A DNA stretch of 64,000 bases. Origin: Chaenocephalus aceratus. Lineage: Eukaryota > Chordata > Actinopteri > Perciformes > Channichthyidae. Location of the stretch: contig CM043797.1 of the NCBI GenBank assembly GCA_023974075.1, positions 36,398,666 to 36,462,665 of the forward strand. The letters are read 5' to 3'. Position 1 is the first letter of the stretch. The number at the start of each line of letters is the position of its first letter. Below the pieces are notes generated by a model. The model had not been told where the DNA came from. It worked only from the letters and a program-made list of their open reading frames with translations, and did not search any database. The position numbers and the translations under genes were made by a program. This document shows positions 1 through 11,406 of this stretch, in pieces.

Positions 1-235
1 ACACCTCTCCAGGCTCAACCATCGAATGGAAACGTGCATAAGTATTTCTAAATACTCGCTTCCATGGAGCTCACAGAATTCTATGACAAGAATGGAACAT
101 CTTAATTTCAATTTAATTTAACTCTTCTGCATTTCATTTGGACTGCACATACCTGTCAGGTAACCTTTACGATTGGTGCTTCCTTTAAACCAGTATCCCA
201 CATCCAGTCAGATCCTCTGGATCAAATCCACACAC
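1..235 (-). pseudogene. hAT transposase exons 4 (frameshifted) and 5 (partial)
   Basis: Exon 4 is 153-235, between a TGCAG acceptor and an ACAG|GTATGT donor. Its start reads VCGFDPEDLT in phase with exon 3. The following hAT-like segment (a YWFKGSTNRKGY block) is in another frame, so there is one surplus base near 200-210 and the original frame meets a TAA at 185-187. Exon 5 begins at 80 after a TCATAG acceptor and encodes HVSIRWLSLE, the conserved Arg-Trp block of hAT transposases, before the window ends. The 83-nt exon would be 82 nt without the surplus base, which fits the phase of exon 5. This copy is therefore probably inactive. Confidence 0.72.
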
Positions 236-348
236 CTGCAATACATGATGATTTATAATCACATGACACCACAGCATAACAAACAACCTGTTAGACTTGA
301 CATTAGGCCTAACGGTAGGTCATAGAAATCATACATGATTCAACTCAC

Positions 349-1054
349 CTCCAAAAAGCCCAGGCCAGCCTGTTTGGCAGTGTTGTGGATGACGTGACAG
401 GGGCACCCATGGATGTAGATGCTGCCATGTTCTTTAAGAATTCTGGATGCGATGGAATTTCTTGCTCCTGTATTGACAGGTGCATTATCAACAGACAGAC
501 TCACACAGTTTCTCCATGGTATGGCATTTTTTTGCAAGGCCTCGTCCATCTTCTGGTATATCACTTCAGCTGTGCCGCAGCTTGGCCCGCTGGTGGGGCA
601 CATATCCAGAAACCTGTGGACAACTTTACTGGTGGAACTGTCATATACCCGCACAGTGAGTGGGTTCATCTTCTCTCTTCCTGCAACGATATGGTACATA
701 TATGTCATATTAAGGTACACATCAGACTGAAATTGTGTGTGTGTTCTATGGTTAATAATATATCTAAAATGAGTGCTGGAAAGTGTGGAAAGTGTAATGA
801 CCTGTATCATTTGATCCATCTGTGATTAATGTGAAAGGATTGGTCCTCATCTTCATGACCAGTTCCTTTCTAAAATGTGGGGCCACTGCTTCATTTATTA
901 TGCACGATGTCTTTGTGCGGGCGCACTTGTAGTTCTGTGCAGTAGGGGAATCTTTGAAGCATTCTTTTAGCAATGGGCTGAAGTGATCTGCTACTGCAAA
1001 CGGCACATTGTGTTCGACCATTGACACTGCCACCCTTACCTCAGCTCTCCTTGT
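349..1054 (-). pseudogene. hAT transposase exons 2 and 3 (catalytic region)
   Basis: Exon 2 is 802-1054, preceded on the minus strand by a pyrimidine tract and TTGCAG and ending ACAG|GTCATT. Exon 3 is 349-680, preceded by GTTGCAG and ending GAG|GTGAGT. Together they give 585 nt, exactly 195 codons, and join in frame. Recognisable hAT blocks in order are VEHNVPFAVADH, CARTKTSCIINEAVAPHF, ITDGSND (region of the first catalytic Asp), then [24 protein letters not shown] (region of the second Asp) and the CPCHVIHN motif. The 121-bp gap between the exons behaves as an intron. Both exons are undamaged. Confidence 0.82.
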
Positions 1055-1307
1055 CTGCAACAGAAAGAGCAAATCATGTAAAAACATTCCATACAACATT
1101 AAGTGTTTTTGGATTGAATAAATGCATTTATTGCCGACTCAAGGTCCCTAGAAATACACAATTACATACAACAATAAACATAAATAAAAACAGTCCAAAT
1201 TAACATGTTAGACAAGGCATTTGTGACAGTTTGTTTCATTTACTATTATTTATGCTGATATAACCTACAAGTGCAATTCAGCCACTGCCACTGTTCATAA
1301 TATATAC

Positions 1308-1889
1308 CTTGGCCTCTTGTGCTGTCATGCCACCAACAGAGACTGGGGCATAATAAGGTGCAATCGTGGTTGTTGACTGTATTGCCTGTTCTTTGGCACG
1401 ATGCCCTTTGCTTTTCATATGCCTGATGACATCTGCCTTTCCTTGATGGGCACAGATGTTCTCATGTCTGCATATAGAGCACCAATAGTAGGAGGTGGTG
1501 GTGCCTATAGTGATGAATGGCCATTCTGCTGTCCACTCCCTTTTAAAAGTGCACCTGTAGGTGGCTGCTCCACTCTTAGCACTCTGCTTTTTCCCTGTTT
1601 CTACTCTTATCTCCACCGTTTCCTCTCCTGGCTCTTCTGTCTCATCCTCTGTGTCCTCTGGAGCCTTAATCTCTTCTACATCATCATCTTCTGTCTCCTC
1701 TGCAGTCTCATTCTCTGTGCCCTCTGGACACTCATTTTCCTCCGCTCTGTCATTCACTGAGAGATCCAAAGCCTCCTCCACTGTTTCCTCTGACCTGGCA
1801 CGTTTGGCAGGGGGTGGTTGACCCTCCACTGCCCAGAATGACAGCAGATCTCTATGCTGCTTATTCTTCTTCTTCTTCTTATCTGACAT
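1308..1889 (-). pseudogene. hAT transposase exon 1 (N-terminal zinc-finger region)
   Basis: First coding exon of the hAT transposase, 194 codons. The ATG is at 1887-1889 and the exon closes at an AAG|GTATAT donor just after 1308. The protein starts with a lysine-rich stretch (residues 4-9). A strongly acidic Glu/Thr/Asp-rich region follows (about 34-98), then a BED-like finger with C137, C140, H157 and H163. This finger type normally binds the element's terminal DNA. The frame is open throughout. The pseudogene label comes from damage downstream in exon 4, not here. In hAT transposases this part joins directly to the region encoded by exon 2, and the phase here is 0 as needed. Confidence 0.8.
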
Positions 1890-2598
1890 CTTTCAGACTT
1901 TCAAACTAACAGACAAACATCAGACAGAAATCGAAGTACAGTTAAGGAATGAATGATCCAGTCTTAAAAGATAGCTACATGTTACTGTTTGATTGATTTA
2001 ATATTTTATTAGACAGAAATGCAAACAACACAGGTACAGTACTGTAAATTCCCTTAGCTCATAGCAAGCATCCTCACACACGCGTGATGATTTAACTAAC
2101 ACGGCTATAACTCACGGTTGTTTGTTGTTAAACCCACCACAGCAACCTGCCACACTGCTCACCAGCAGCTTGTGTAACGCTCACGTAGTCAGACTCACCG
2201 TTGACTTCATAAAAATAAAGATAATGTGTTTGTAAAATGAAAATGAAGTGATTACCTACCGTTTGACCTCCCGCTTCAGATGAAAATGGGTTCTTCATAG
2301 GATAGAGACCAGACGCAATGACCCGCCCTAAGCTGCCTCTGATTGGTTTGTATACGGTGCCTTTCTCGGTCAGCCAATTGGGGGCAGAATAGGGAGGGCT
2401 CACCCTATCCCTGACTCGAACTACGGCAAACCTCAAGCAACAAGTTATGGAAATATATCATTAAATAAAAAAATAATTATAAAGTAGTGAGAGGGGGGGA
2501 AAAGCGTGTGAAATGGCAAGTGTGGCGTGAGGCGTGTGAAGAGGTTAAATTGCGTGACTCTCATTCTCAAAGGGTGAGACTTGGCAGCTCTGTTAAAG

Positions 2599-2720
2599 AT
2601 GTTCTTTATAAAACGTTCCCTCAATGTTACATGAAAACAAAAGAAGAACATTCTCCAAGAAACATTCTGAAAAATGTTTTCAGGATGTTATTCTCTTTTT
2701 ATAAAACGTTCCTGTGATGG
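2599..2720. repeat. Degenerate AACGTTCC/AACATTCT-rich repeat
   Basis: Contains two ATAAAACGTTCC blocks and several AACATTCT or ATGTTTTC variants in both orientations. The same words make up the clearer foldback at 2925-3322, so this is probably a decayed or truncated relative of it. No clear termini are visible. Confidence 0.4.
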
Positions 2721-2924
2721 CAAATATTAACACGGTCATGGTCAACGTCAGATTCATTTCTAGAGTGCTTTAAAAAGCAAACTTTTTGAAAGTTTGCATT
2801 TGTTTGAAAAGGATGTTTTAAAAAATCTGATGTCACCACATTTTCCTTTTGTAAAAAACAAACAAGTACGTAATTCATGATAAGCTGTAAGCAGATATTG
2901 CATGTTTGCGGTGGCATGTGTGAG

Positions 2925-3322
2925 TTCCCAGCTAGACATGTTTGTTACCATTCGTTGTTCTAGGAATGTTTTCAGCGGGACGTTTTATTTTGGTTCCCAG
3001 AATGTTCTTCTGAAAGGTAGGACAACGTTCTTTAAAACCATTCTTGGTGATAACTTTCTTAAGATGTATGAGGGCATTGAGACAATGTATAGGACGTATA
3101 AAAACGAATTTATGCATGCCAATATTCACTCACATGCACTTATAATCACAGTAAGGTATGTCGGCCCACAGTGTATATAGTAGGGCATAATGTTCTAACA
3201 ATGTTATCAAAAACATTTTAAGAATGTTTTTATCCTACCTTTCAGAAGAACATTCTGGGAACCAAAAGAAAACATTCTTAGAACAACGAATGTAACAGAA
3301 CCAAACATTTCTAGCTGGGACA
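2925..3322. mobile_element. Foldback (inverted-repeat) element, about 400 bp
   Basis: The left arm (2925 to about 3022) and right arm (about 3228 to 3322) are imperfect reverse complements. Both carry TCCCAGCTAG at the outside, then a CATTCGTTGTTCTA block, then GGTTCCCAGAATGTTCTTC and TGAAAGGTAGGA. The spacer is about 205 bp and has no open frame of note. This is the structure of a non-autonomous DNA transposon with long terminal inverted repeats. No convincing target duplication is visible, so the superfamily is unassigned. Confidence 0.6.
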
Positions 3323-4374
3323 TCTCTAATAAAATAAGTAATAAAAGTAGACCCTGCTCCGTAAAATCTCAAAATATATAAAAACATCTAAAAAGAAAAG
3401 CACTAGTACAAACATGGATCTTCAAAATTCATAATTAAAGAAAGAAAGAAATAGGCATCTGTGTGACGCTCCTATGATTTGTTCAATACTGCTGGGATAA
3501 AACTGTTTTTATACCGCTTCGTTCTACTCTTTGGGACAAGTAACCTCCGGCCCGAAGGAAGAGTTATTGTGTGTTGCACAGTAACTGCACTAATGTGTAT
3601 TCCACTATAGCCTACCATAATATATTTGTGTTGGGCATCCAGTGCCTTTATTGAAGTGATAGTATTGAAAGTGGGAGACAGGGGATGGATTAGCCTTTTT
3701 TTTCATGCAACTCTCATAACGCCGAAGAGATTTCAAGAGGCCATTCAAATGGTGTTTTCTGTTCTAATACATTAGCATTTCAATCTTGATTTTTCTTTAA
3801 ATGAACTGCCTGGGTTCTCAGGGAATACATTAAGGACGATATACAGTATGTGGAAAAGCGACAGACAGAAAGGTACAAAGAGACTGAAACATTGCAGCAG
3901 CTGTCATATCCATTCATAGTAAATGACAGTGTTTCCTATACTAAACTGTCCCGAGGGGCATGACGCATTCTTCATATAACACATAGAATATGACTGTGTG
4001 CACTGCAGATGTGTGTGTATGGAGAGGGGACATTTACATTTCTTCTTTTGTGATGAAATAAATGTTGACTACTCAAAGAGTATAGAGAGTAAGAGCAACA
4101 CATGAAGTCATGCCTGCAATTTTAAAGAAATGCAAACATTGGTCATTATACGTACGGCATTATATGCAGTTCTTCTGGAATAATATGCGTCAATATGCAT
4201 AGTGGACATTTGAATACAAACAAGGTTGACATGTGTGTAAGGGATAATGTGCAGCGAGGCAATCATTATGGAAAAAAGAAAACCGACACAGTGATCAGGA
4301 TCCTGACGTGAATCGGAGGGATCTTGCGTCGCCATGAAGGTGCAGCGGTCTGTTAACAAGAATTAAAAAGCTCT
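3323..4374. other. No gene seen
   Basis: AT-rich sequence with only short spurious frames. A short (GAAA)n run lies near 3437-3451. Nothing else recognised. Confidence 0.5.
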
Positions 4375-4413
4375 GGAATGTCCACATTGACCAATCAGAA
4401 TCGAGTATTCAAC
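4375..4413 (+). repeat. Dispersed repeat fragment (CCAATCAGAATCGAG type)
   Basis: Shares TGGAATG(T/C)CCA, then CAGAATCGAGTATTCAAC, with 6799-6838 (about 90 percent identical by eye). The word is a piece of a dispersed element present at least twice in this window. Confidence 0.55.
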
Positions 4414-4996
4414 AAAGGTGTTTAATTAGTTGGCATAACACAAGGTCCAATCTTGGATTAAGGCCACATACAGTACACACTGGCGTCATCAGCCTATAAA
4501 TTACATAAAAAGCCCTAAAAATGTATCATGTTGCTATATGTGGCTTAAAGAGTGAAGAGGACCAAGGAAAAGCCAGTTGTGGGAGCATGTGTAAGCTCTT
4601 ATATATATCAATTGATATTTAGTGGATGATCATATGATGATATTATAAAGGTAGTACAAATCACAGGAAGTAGTTATGTGTAGCAGATTATGACTACCAC
4701 TCCTAGATATAGAGTATAGAACAGGAATGTGCTTGGATTTCACCTTTTAGGATCTGGCCCCTATTGCTTGTGAATGCATATATGTATATAAGTCCATGTA
4801 TGTGCATGTGTTTGTGTCGGTGTGGATGCACATGTGTGTTGGTCTGTTAAGGTGTGTAAATGTCAGCCTGTCAGACCAGACACATCAGTGAGAGCAGGTG
4901 TGTTGTGACAGACAGGTGTGACATTTAACTTTAGTTTTTATACCAGAAACTCCATCCATCTCTGTCTAGCTCGCACACACACAAACCCGCACACAC
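4414..4996. other. No gene seen
   Basis: Non-coding AT-rich sequence with scattered TGTGTG words at 4800-4870. No element ends or coding motifs recognised. Confidence 0.4.
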
Positions 4997-5062
4997 ACCC
5001 ACACAAACCCACATGCACACCCACACAAACCCACATGCACACCCACACAAACCCACATGCAC
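4997..5062 (+). repeat. 22-bp minisatellite, three perfect units
   Basis: Three identical 22-bp units (4997-5018, 5019-5040, 5041-5062), each made of ACCCACACAA followed by ACCCACATGCAC. CA-rich sequence precedes the array. There are no spacers between units, so this is a tandem repeat and not a CRISPR-like array. Confidence 0.9.
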
Positions 5063-5195
5063 ATATATTAGACTCTTGTATAAATCCTTACAAATTGTCC
5101 TATGTATAAGTGTATGTAAATCGTTTTGATGAAAGCTTCTGCCAAATAACATGTTATGCAATGTAATTATATTGGGTTGATGTGTGATATACATT

Positions 5196-5410
5196 AAAGA
5201 GGACATATTATGCTAATGTTCAGGTTCATATTTGTATTTTGTGCATCTAGTGTGACATGTTTAAATGCTTTAATGTTCAAACAGGTCTTTATTTTTCTTT
5301 TACTGCAGCGAACACAGGGATGTTAGCCTTTTCAGATAATTTACATGCACAAAAACCTATATAACTACAGGAAAGGGAACATTCCAAAACACATAAAAGG
5401 GCCTCTATAA
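5196..5410. mobile_element. Foldback element, copy of the GGCCTATTATGC family
   Basis: Left end AAGAGGACATATTATGC, the internal phrase CAGGTTCATATTTG, TGTGACATGTTTA and ATGCTTTAATGTTCAAA, then GGGATGTTAGCC and a right end ACATAAAAGGGCCTCTATA. The same ordered words occur at 51818-52095, where both arms are clear, and as fragments near 9975, 12545, 20578, 22110, 40646, 44925 and 49494. It is a non-autonomous inverted-repeat element with no coding capacity. Confidence 0.6.
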
Positions 5411-6798
5411 CTGATTTAAATATAATTTATTCAAAATATTAAGACACAAAATTATGCATAATTAAGGAAAATGAATATCATCTGTCCTTCAGTCCACTCA
5501 TGTTGCCTCACTAACATGGACGTCATGGTGAGTGATGATGCCTAAGCAGAAAAGGTTGTAAAATACATATTTTGTTTAGCGCTATCTTCATCCTATGAAG
5601 GTGCAAACTGCAGCAGCTGAAACACTGGTGTTAGACTGTGGGTGAGCCTACCACTGGTCTACAAGCCAACGTCTGTGTTTGGATTGAGTCGCTTTGGGAG
5701 GGGAACAGTAAAGCTGGTTTGGAATGCTGCCGCTAAGACAGCTAAGCCACTCAGATGCTTCAGCAACAAACCTGACACCACCATAATGGGAATTATAGAG
5801 GGATAGCACACAAATCTGGGCTGTAGGGAGGAGGAAGGTGGCTTAGAAGGATGGACGTGTGCATTTGTGTGTAGGGTAAACACGATGTATGTCTGTGTGT
5901 GTTAAAAAGCAAATAAAGTATTTTCGTCTAATGCTACTGATATGTCTCGTGCTCCACTCATAGTTACTGACTTTTCAAGCTATTTTCTCTCTTTGCATCT
6001 CAGTACTCCATATTCTGAACCTAAGGCAATTGAGCAAATCTACTGCATGTGTCGTATATGCTGACATAGTGTGTGCATTCACGATTATTACAATTGTGTG
6101 TTGTATAAATTGAGGGCAGTGAAAACTTGATGTGTGTCAGTACATCTGGATCACTCACAAGTCTGACACATTGCTACAGCGAGTGCTAAAGGGGTGAAAA
6201 GATGGATCTAAAAAATTAATTAGCTCTACTTGTGATTGTGAAAATGACCTGTAAAAGGTAATTAGCTACATCTGCACACAGACAGCCCTGCACTCAGTGA
6301 ACACAATCACATAATACTGCTCTCCTACAGTCTACTACAAATAAGAAGATTGCGCTTTTGTTAGAAAATCACAATGTCAACACATCATATAGCTTTTTGC
6401 ATTAGTGTAAAACCTTGCTCAACATCGTACCGCTGACATGGCTACATGCTAAATGAACCAAAGACTTGACTCACCATCTTGATTTTATTGATCTTGTTGC
6501 TTCTGCTCAGAAAAAAATGGTCCGTTCCACTGCGTAACAGCTTGAACTGCAGCGACAAAAACGTTAAGTAACGGCAGCACTGATCAAGGTTTTCTGTAAC
6601 TGTCCTAGAACCGAGTTCCGTGCTATCCACAAATATACAACATATTATTAAAATAGTATTCCACTGTGTTTTCTGATGGAGAAAACTAATGTTTTGTCCA
6701 CAGCTGATGTTAAATTAACCAGACTTCTTTCTGTGGATTCTCCCTTAATCAGAGCGTCCTCCTTAGTAACGGTCTAATAGCGCAAAATAGCAGACTTC
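5411..6798. other. No gene seen
   Basis: No conserved coding motif or element terminus recognised; open frames are all shorter than about 75 codons. Confidence 0.4.
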
Positions 6799-6838
6799 TG
6801 GAATGCCCAAATGGACCTATCAGAATCGAGTATTCAAC
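6799..6838 (+). repeat. Dispersed repeat fragment, second copy
   Basis: Matches 4375-4413 as described there. Upstream CTTAGTAACGGTCTA (about 6762-6776) probably belongs to the same repeat. Confidence 0.5.
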
Positions 6839-6918
6839 TAAACTGTGTAAATAATGCATGTTACGAGCATGCTGGCTTGCACATGGTGTGTGTTGTGACA
6901 TGCTTGTGTAATGTAAAC

Positions 6919-7292
6919 CAGGAATCACCAACTACATTTGTCCAAGGGCCAGAAATGTATCCAATAGACACTTTCGCGGGCTAGCGATTTTTATATATAG
7001 CCCAGAATTTTGAAGTTGTTGACCGGGGGGGGGGGGGGGGGGCTGCTTGTGGAACACGCTCAGGTACTGCGGAGCGCATCAAGCTTAGACTCATCACACT
7101 AACGAAGGATCACTTGTTCTTCAGGGCCGGGAAGGCTACGCAGTACGCAGTCTACTGTCCCGCAGCTGCTGCCCCGCAGCTGCTGCCTCTCTGTTGGACT
7201 CCGGTACTGCACATTACTCACGAGACGTTGTAAACTATGAGAATGTCTGGCGGGCCGGATGTGGCCCGCGGGCCGCCAGTTGATGGTCACTG
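6919..7292. mobile_element. Non-autonomous hAT element with 8-bp target duplication
   Basis: Ends are CAGGAATCACCAACT on the left and, reverse-complemented, CAGTGACCATCAACT on the right, with GGGCC-type subterminal sequence on both sides. This is the CAG...CTG terminus pattern of hAT elements. Flanks are ATGTAAAC (6911-6918) and ATGTAATC (7293-7300), an 8-bp duplication with one mismatch, as expected for hAT insertion. Length is 374 bp with no transposase. It contains an 18-G run at 7025-7042. Confidence 0.85.
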
Positions 7293-8670
7293 ATGTAATC
7301 CCTCAAGGAGTATTGGTACATTTCATCAAAAGAAACATGCCAGTTGACAGTTGACATGCAATTTTAGTTAGTATTTCCAAAAACATGACATAAAGCACTC
7401 TGAATAATTTGTAGTATACCAACTGTCATCCTTCACAGGTTAAACAACATTTCAAAAGGCACACGATGTAGGGTAACATTGTAGACATATCTGTCATGTA
7501 GAGAATGTCAGTATGCTGGTGGAGTATAAGCCAAGTTTCAGATGGGTTTCGATGGGAAATGTCAAAGGAAGATAGATGATAGATGCCCTCGGCTTTATGG
7601 GGTACAGGAAAATATATCATGCCTTAATCATTTTAATTGGCCCTAACTGTAAAGGTCAGTGGAATAAAACTCCTGAGCTTGATTTATTGATGGACATTAT
7701 TTGAGAAGGTGACATTTAAGAATATTGTTTCTTTTTACCTGCAGACTGTTGATGTATTATTAAAAAGACAAATGATGCAGTCAAGGATTGTATAGAAACT
7801 AGCCACTTTATTTTTATTCTGTATGCCCATGAGAATATATTTATTTTTAATCAAACAAACCGCATAACAAAGTCTAAAATAGTCTGCCATATCAGATTAG
7901 TTTGAAGTGCATGCTCACAGACACTCAGACTTTTAATAGTTTTCACTGTTAAGCGTCATTTACTGAACTCCACCCCACAGGGAAAGGAAGGAGACATGCC
8001 ACTTAACCCAGGGTAGGTCTCGCATTAGGAGTCTTTCTAAATCAAAATCAAGCAATTTACACTTGAGACAAAGTCAACAGCTTCATCACACTGACACGCA
8101 CCTCCAATGAATAATTTTGGCAAGCATTATTTTGTGTTGCAAATTAACTGAATACTTATCAAGGAACTGATCATAATCACTGCAAATGAGTGCAGGTGGC
8201 TGCTGGGGAATTAAAACAACAACTATATTAAGTTGTAATGTATGAAAGATACTTGTAGGTGCACGTTTCTTTGAGTCATGTTTCGAATAACTTTCCTAAT
8301 TGTGCTTATCCTTTCAATTGATGAATGAATTGTTTACTAAATTCTTATACCCAAGGGAAAAACAAAATCTTATCTAACTCTCTGTCACTAAAGGAACCCC
8401 TTATCTGAATTCTCATTATAATGTCTGTTTGTGCAAACATTAATCTATTCCTTATTAGCCCTTTTAAACAAAACCGCAGCTGTCTGAGTATGGGGTTTGG
8501 ATTTGGATATCTTCGCCTGAGATTTTTCATGCTTCATTCACACATTATACAACATTGATTGAAACACTTATCATATCCAGCACATTTGCAACAAGTTGGT
8601 CTATTTAGGCTAAGCCAGGAAATGCCATATCTGCAAATGCTGTGAAAACTGCTCTAATGCTGCTGTTGCT
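7293..8670. other. No gene seen
   Basis: No coding or element signature recognised. Confidence 0.4.
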
Positions 8671-8700
8671 TATCAATCAATCAATCGATCAATCAATCGA
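8671..8700 (+). repeat. (CAAT)n microsatellite
   Basis: Tandem ATCA/ATCG units, interrupted by two CpG-containing variants. The unit matches the (ATTG)n tails of L2 elements elsewhere in the window, but no L2 3' sequence adjoins it. Confidence 0.7.
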
Positions 8701-9974
8701 ACACTGTCAAACTCATGGAGAAGACACGATGAAGACTCAGGCTCGTGGTGAAGACATCACGAAGCTCTCGATGCAATCCTTGATGACCAAAACTGTCCGG
8801 AAGCCATCAATGGAGACATTGTTGTCAGATATATTATATCCTGGTGCAGTAGTGTGTTCATAAAGCATATAAAACTACACTCCATCTGACTCCTAGCTAT
8901 TATCGTTAGCTTTACCATTATTAGACAGTTATTTTACGTTGCTAATGATGATAGGGGGAGACATGGATTATATCTTCTTTTCTCCATTAATCTGGACCCA
9001 GCCCTCATCCTCCGTCTCGTCCGTTTACCCAGAATCCTCTGTTTCCTTCTTCAGAGTTCAGTTGGGATAGCTGTTGTATCAACCACAATGCTAGCTAGTT
9101 TTAGCATGATCAACTGTCATAGTGTAAATGAGGCAGCCATGTGGTTGCAGCAAATCAAGGGCCCCAAAAAAAAGCTTAATCTCCCTTTACAAGACAGTTT
9201 AGAGAGGGCGCCTCTTAATACTTTAATAACATACTTTTTTAACAGATCAAATAAGAAAATCTATAATTTAAAAAATAGTCCAAATCTAGCAGGACCAACT
9301 GCAACAGGCAGTTTGTGAATGCACACTAGTGTCGAATGTCATGAGCCCTAATTCCCCCAATGATCCACTTGTTAGCAGTCACCATATTGTTCAGAATAAC
9401 AGTTTAATGTAAACCCATTAATGTGTGTTGCCAAGCTCTGACTGTCTGGTTGCCTGTCTCCTTGAGAGTTTCTCTGTGTGTGCTTCCATTTGTCGGGTTA
9501 CTTAAAGTCTTGACAATCCATTCTTCATGAATGATTTGTTGCTGTGTATAAAATGCAGTCTGAGATAACAGCCCTGCTGTTTGGTTAAACAAGGCTATTT
9601 TTGCACTGATTCACTCAGGCTCTACCGGCATAAGACACAGATACAACACCATACTTGTGGATGCTATTTAAAGGTCACTGCCTGTTTGAAACTTTAGGAC
9701 ATCTCGCAACATGATTTGGTAAGGAGAGGCATAATTTGTCACTCATTGTCGTTCCCTCAAACCTTCGTGGCTGTGTTTCATAACTAATTGGATGGAAGAA
9801 AAAAAATGTGAATGTCAGTGTTATTCAACAAATGTGCCCCACAAACCCTGACCAGCGTTCTGAAATATCAAACGTAATGTTTTTGCCCTAATTCACACAA
9901 ATACAATCTCCCTCTTGGAGTCACAGAGTTATCACAAGTTCAAAATGGCTTTGTGTTTGTCTTCTAATTTTAAA
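8701..9974. other. No gene seen
   Basis: No coding or element signature recognised. Confidence 0.4.
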
Positions 9975-10068
9975 GATGCCCTATTGTGCCTTTTTCAGGT
10001 TCTCTCATTCCTCTGGTGTGTTATACAGGTTTTCATGCATGTAAATGGTCTGCAAAGGCTAACATCCC
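9975..10068 (+). repeat. Arm of the GGCCTATTATGC foldback family
   Basis: Reads CCCTATTGTGCCTTTTTC, then GTGTGTTATA, GCATGTAAATGGTCTGCAAA and GGCTAACATCCC, in the order of one arm of the family (compare the right arm of 51818-52095, reverse-complemented). The opposite arm is not evident. Confidence 0.6.
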
Positions 10069-11022
10069 GATATGGATGTCGATATATACGTTGGAACATA
10101 TACCATTGGAAATAGATACAGGGATGAAACCAGAGAGGGTGACGTATTGTATAGAAGGAGAGAAGGTGGAGGTGACCAGTGAATTCTCATTGGACTTCTA
10201 TAATTACTTCAAGCCATTATACCTGCAGTCTATAATTAACAGCCCATTTGGATTAGCATGGACAAAGTAAAAAGGGGAAAGACATACACATAGCAAAACG
10301 GAAAGAGAGTGCAGAGGAAAAAGTGCAGTCTGTGGGAGAAACAGATGAAAGAAAACGCAATAAAATTAGAGTAAATTAAAGTGAACGACTGAAGGTTATT
10401 TTGTACATCTACTGAGTGCAGAATTTAGATACCACTTGCATACAATTTGGCCCTGACTCAAATAATATAGTGAGTCCATGGAGTTGAGAACATGGACTGG
10501 AAGACAGGCAGAACCCTCAGTGATATGCTGCTGGTGCGTGGAGGAATGGTGCGACATTGAAGCATAATGAAAGGCAGTATTCCAACAATCATAACGGCTG
10601 CATCTGTATACAGTGTGTGCCAGGGATGCTATTATTTATTTCTTAGTGGCCTTGATAAAAGAGACAAACGATCATAGATTCAATGATGGGTAGAAAACCT
10701 ATGATAAAGACTAGCTACAGTCGAAACCATAGTGATGTGCATTCACTTGATAGAGAATAATCATAGACCGTGGATCATGGGCTAGGATGTGAGGGCGGTA
10801 ATGTACATTTGAACCATTGCATCGCTCAAGGCCTCAAGTGAAAGAGACTTGGTGGAATAATTGAATATTAAGTGCTGTATGAGGAGTTACATAAATTCAG
10901 TATTTTTAGTTTCCGTCTCATTTGACTAATGGTAAATGCTTGAATTGAATTACTTACTGTATGCTTGATAAACAAATGTTATCTGTTTAGAAAGGGTGAG
11001 AGCATTTATGGGTTACTGCCAA
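10069..11022. other. No gene seen
   Basis: No recognisable feature. Confidence 0.4.
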
Positions 11023-11024
11023 TG

Positions 11025-11092
<68 letters not shown>
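11023..11092 (+). repeat. (TG)n microsatellite
   Basis: About 70 bp of alternating TG with one CG interruption at 11031-11032. Confidence 0.97.
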
Positions 11093-11093
<1 letters not shown>

Positions 11094-11094
11094 T

Positions 11095-11335
11095 CTAGCA
11101 TTACTATACTTGTGGGGACCTACATCTGTTTATATAGTCACGTGTGGGGACTGGCTTCCCTTATGGGGACAAATTGGAGGTCCCCATAAGGGGAATCATT
11201 AATTTTAGGGTGAAGACTTGGTTAGGTTTAGGATTAGGGTTAGGTTAGGCATGTGTTGGTTATGGTTAAGGTTAGGATACGTCTCCAGGAAATGCATGTA
11301 CGTCAATGTAATGTCCCCTGAAGTGATGTATACAT
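11095..11335. repeat. GGGGACC-type repeat with TTAGGG-like tract
   Basis: Contains TTGTGGGGACCTACA, GTGTGGGGACTGG, TTATGGGGACAAATTGG and AGGTCCCCATAAGGGGAA, then a stretch of TTAGG/TTAGGG-like hexamers (about 11219-11277). It lies exactly between two GT arrays. Such sequence is a common dispersed repeat in fish genomes; that statement is from general knowledge. Confidence 0.55.
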
Positions 11336-11340
11336 GGTGT

Positions 11341-11341
<1 letters not shown>

Positions 11342-11405
<64 letters not shown>
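11342..11405 (+). repeat. (GT)n microsatellite
   Basis: An uninterrupted run of about 32 GT units. Confidence 0.97.

Positions 11406-11406
<1 letters not shown>

Larger units (their letters stand above)
1..2413 (-). mobile_element. hAT-superfamily DNA transposon, left part outside window
   Basis: This block holds a multi-exon hAT-type transposase gene read on the minus strand, with a presumed 5' leader and terminus to the right of the start codon. On the minus strand the right end reads CAGGGATAGGGTGAGCCC (about 2396-2413), resembling the CAGGG-type ends of vertebrate hAT elements. The opposite end lies beyond the left edge, so neither the terminal inverted repeat nor an 8-bp target duplication can be confirmed. 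The boundary is an inference; the coding content is seen directly. Confidence 0.6.

Noticed and set aside
385..825. 146-codon plus-strand frame
   Set aside because: Antisense shadow of hAT transposase exons 2 and 3.
1401..1821. Plus-strand Ser- and Leu-rich frames
   Set aside because: Antisense shadow of the acidic region in hAT exon 1.
4997..5062. Three regularly spaced identical repeats, CRISPR-like at first sight
   Set aside because: Units are contiguous with no spacers, and the setting is a vertebrate genome.
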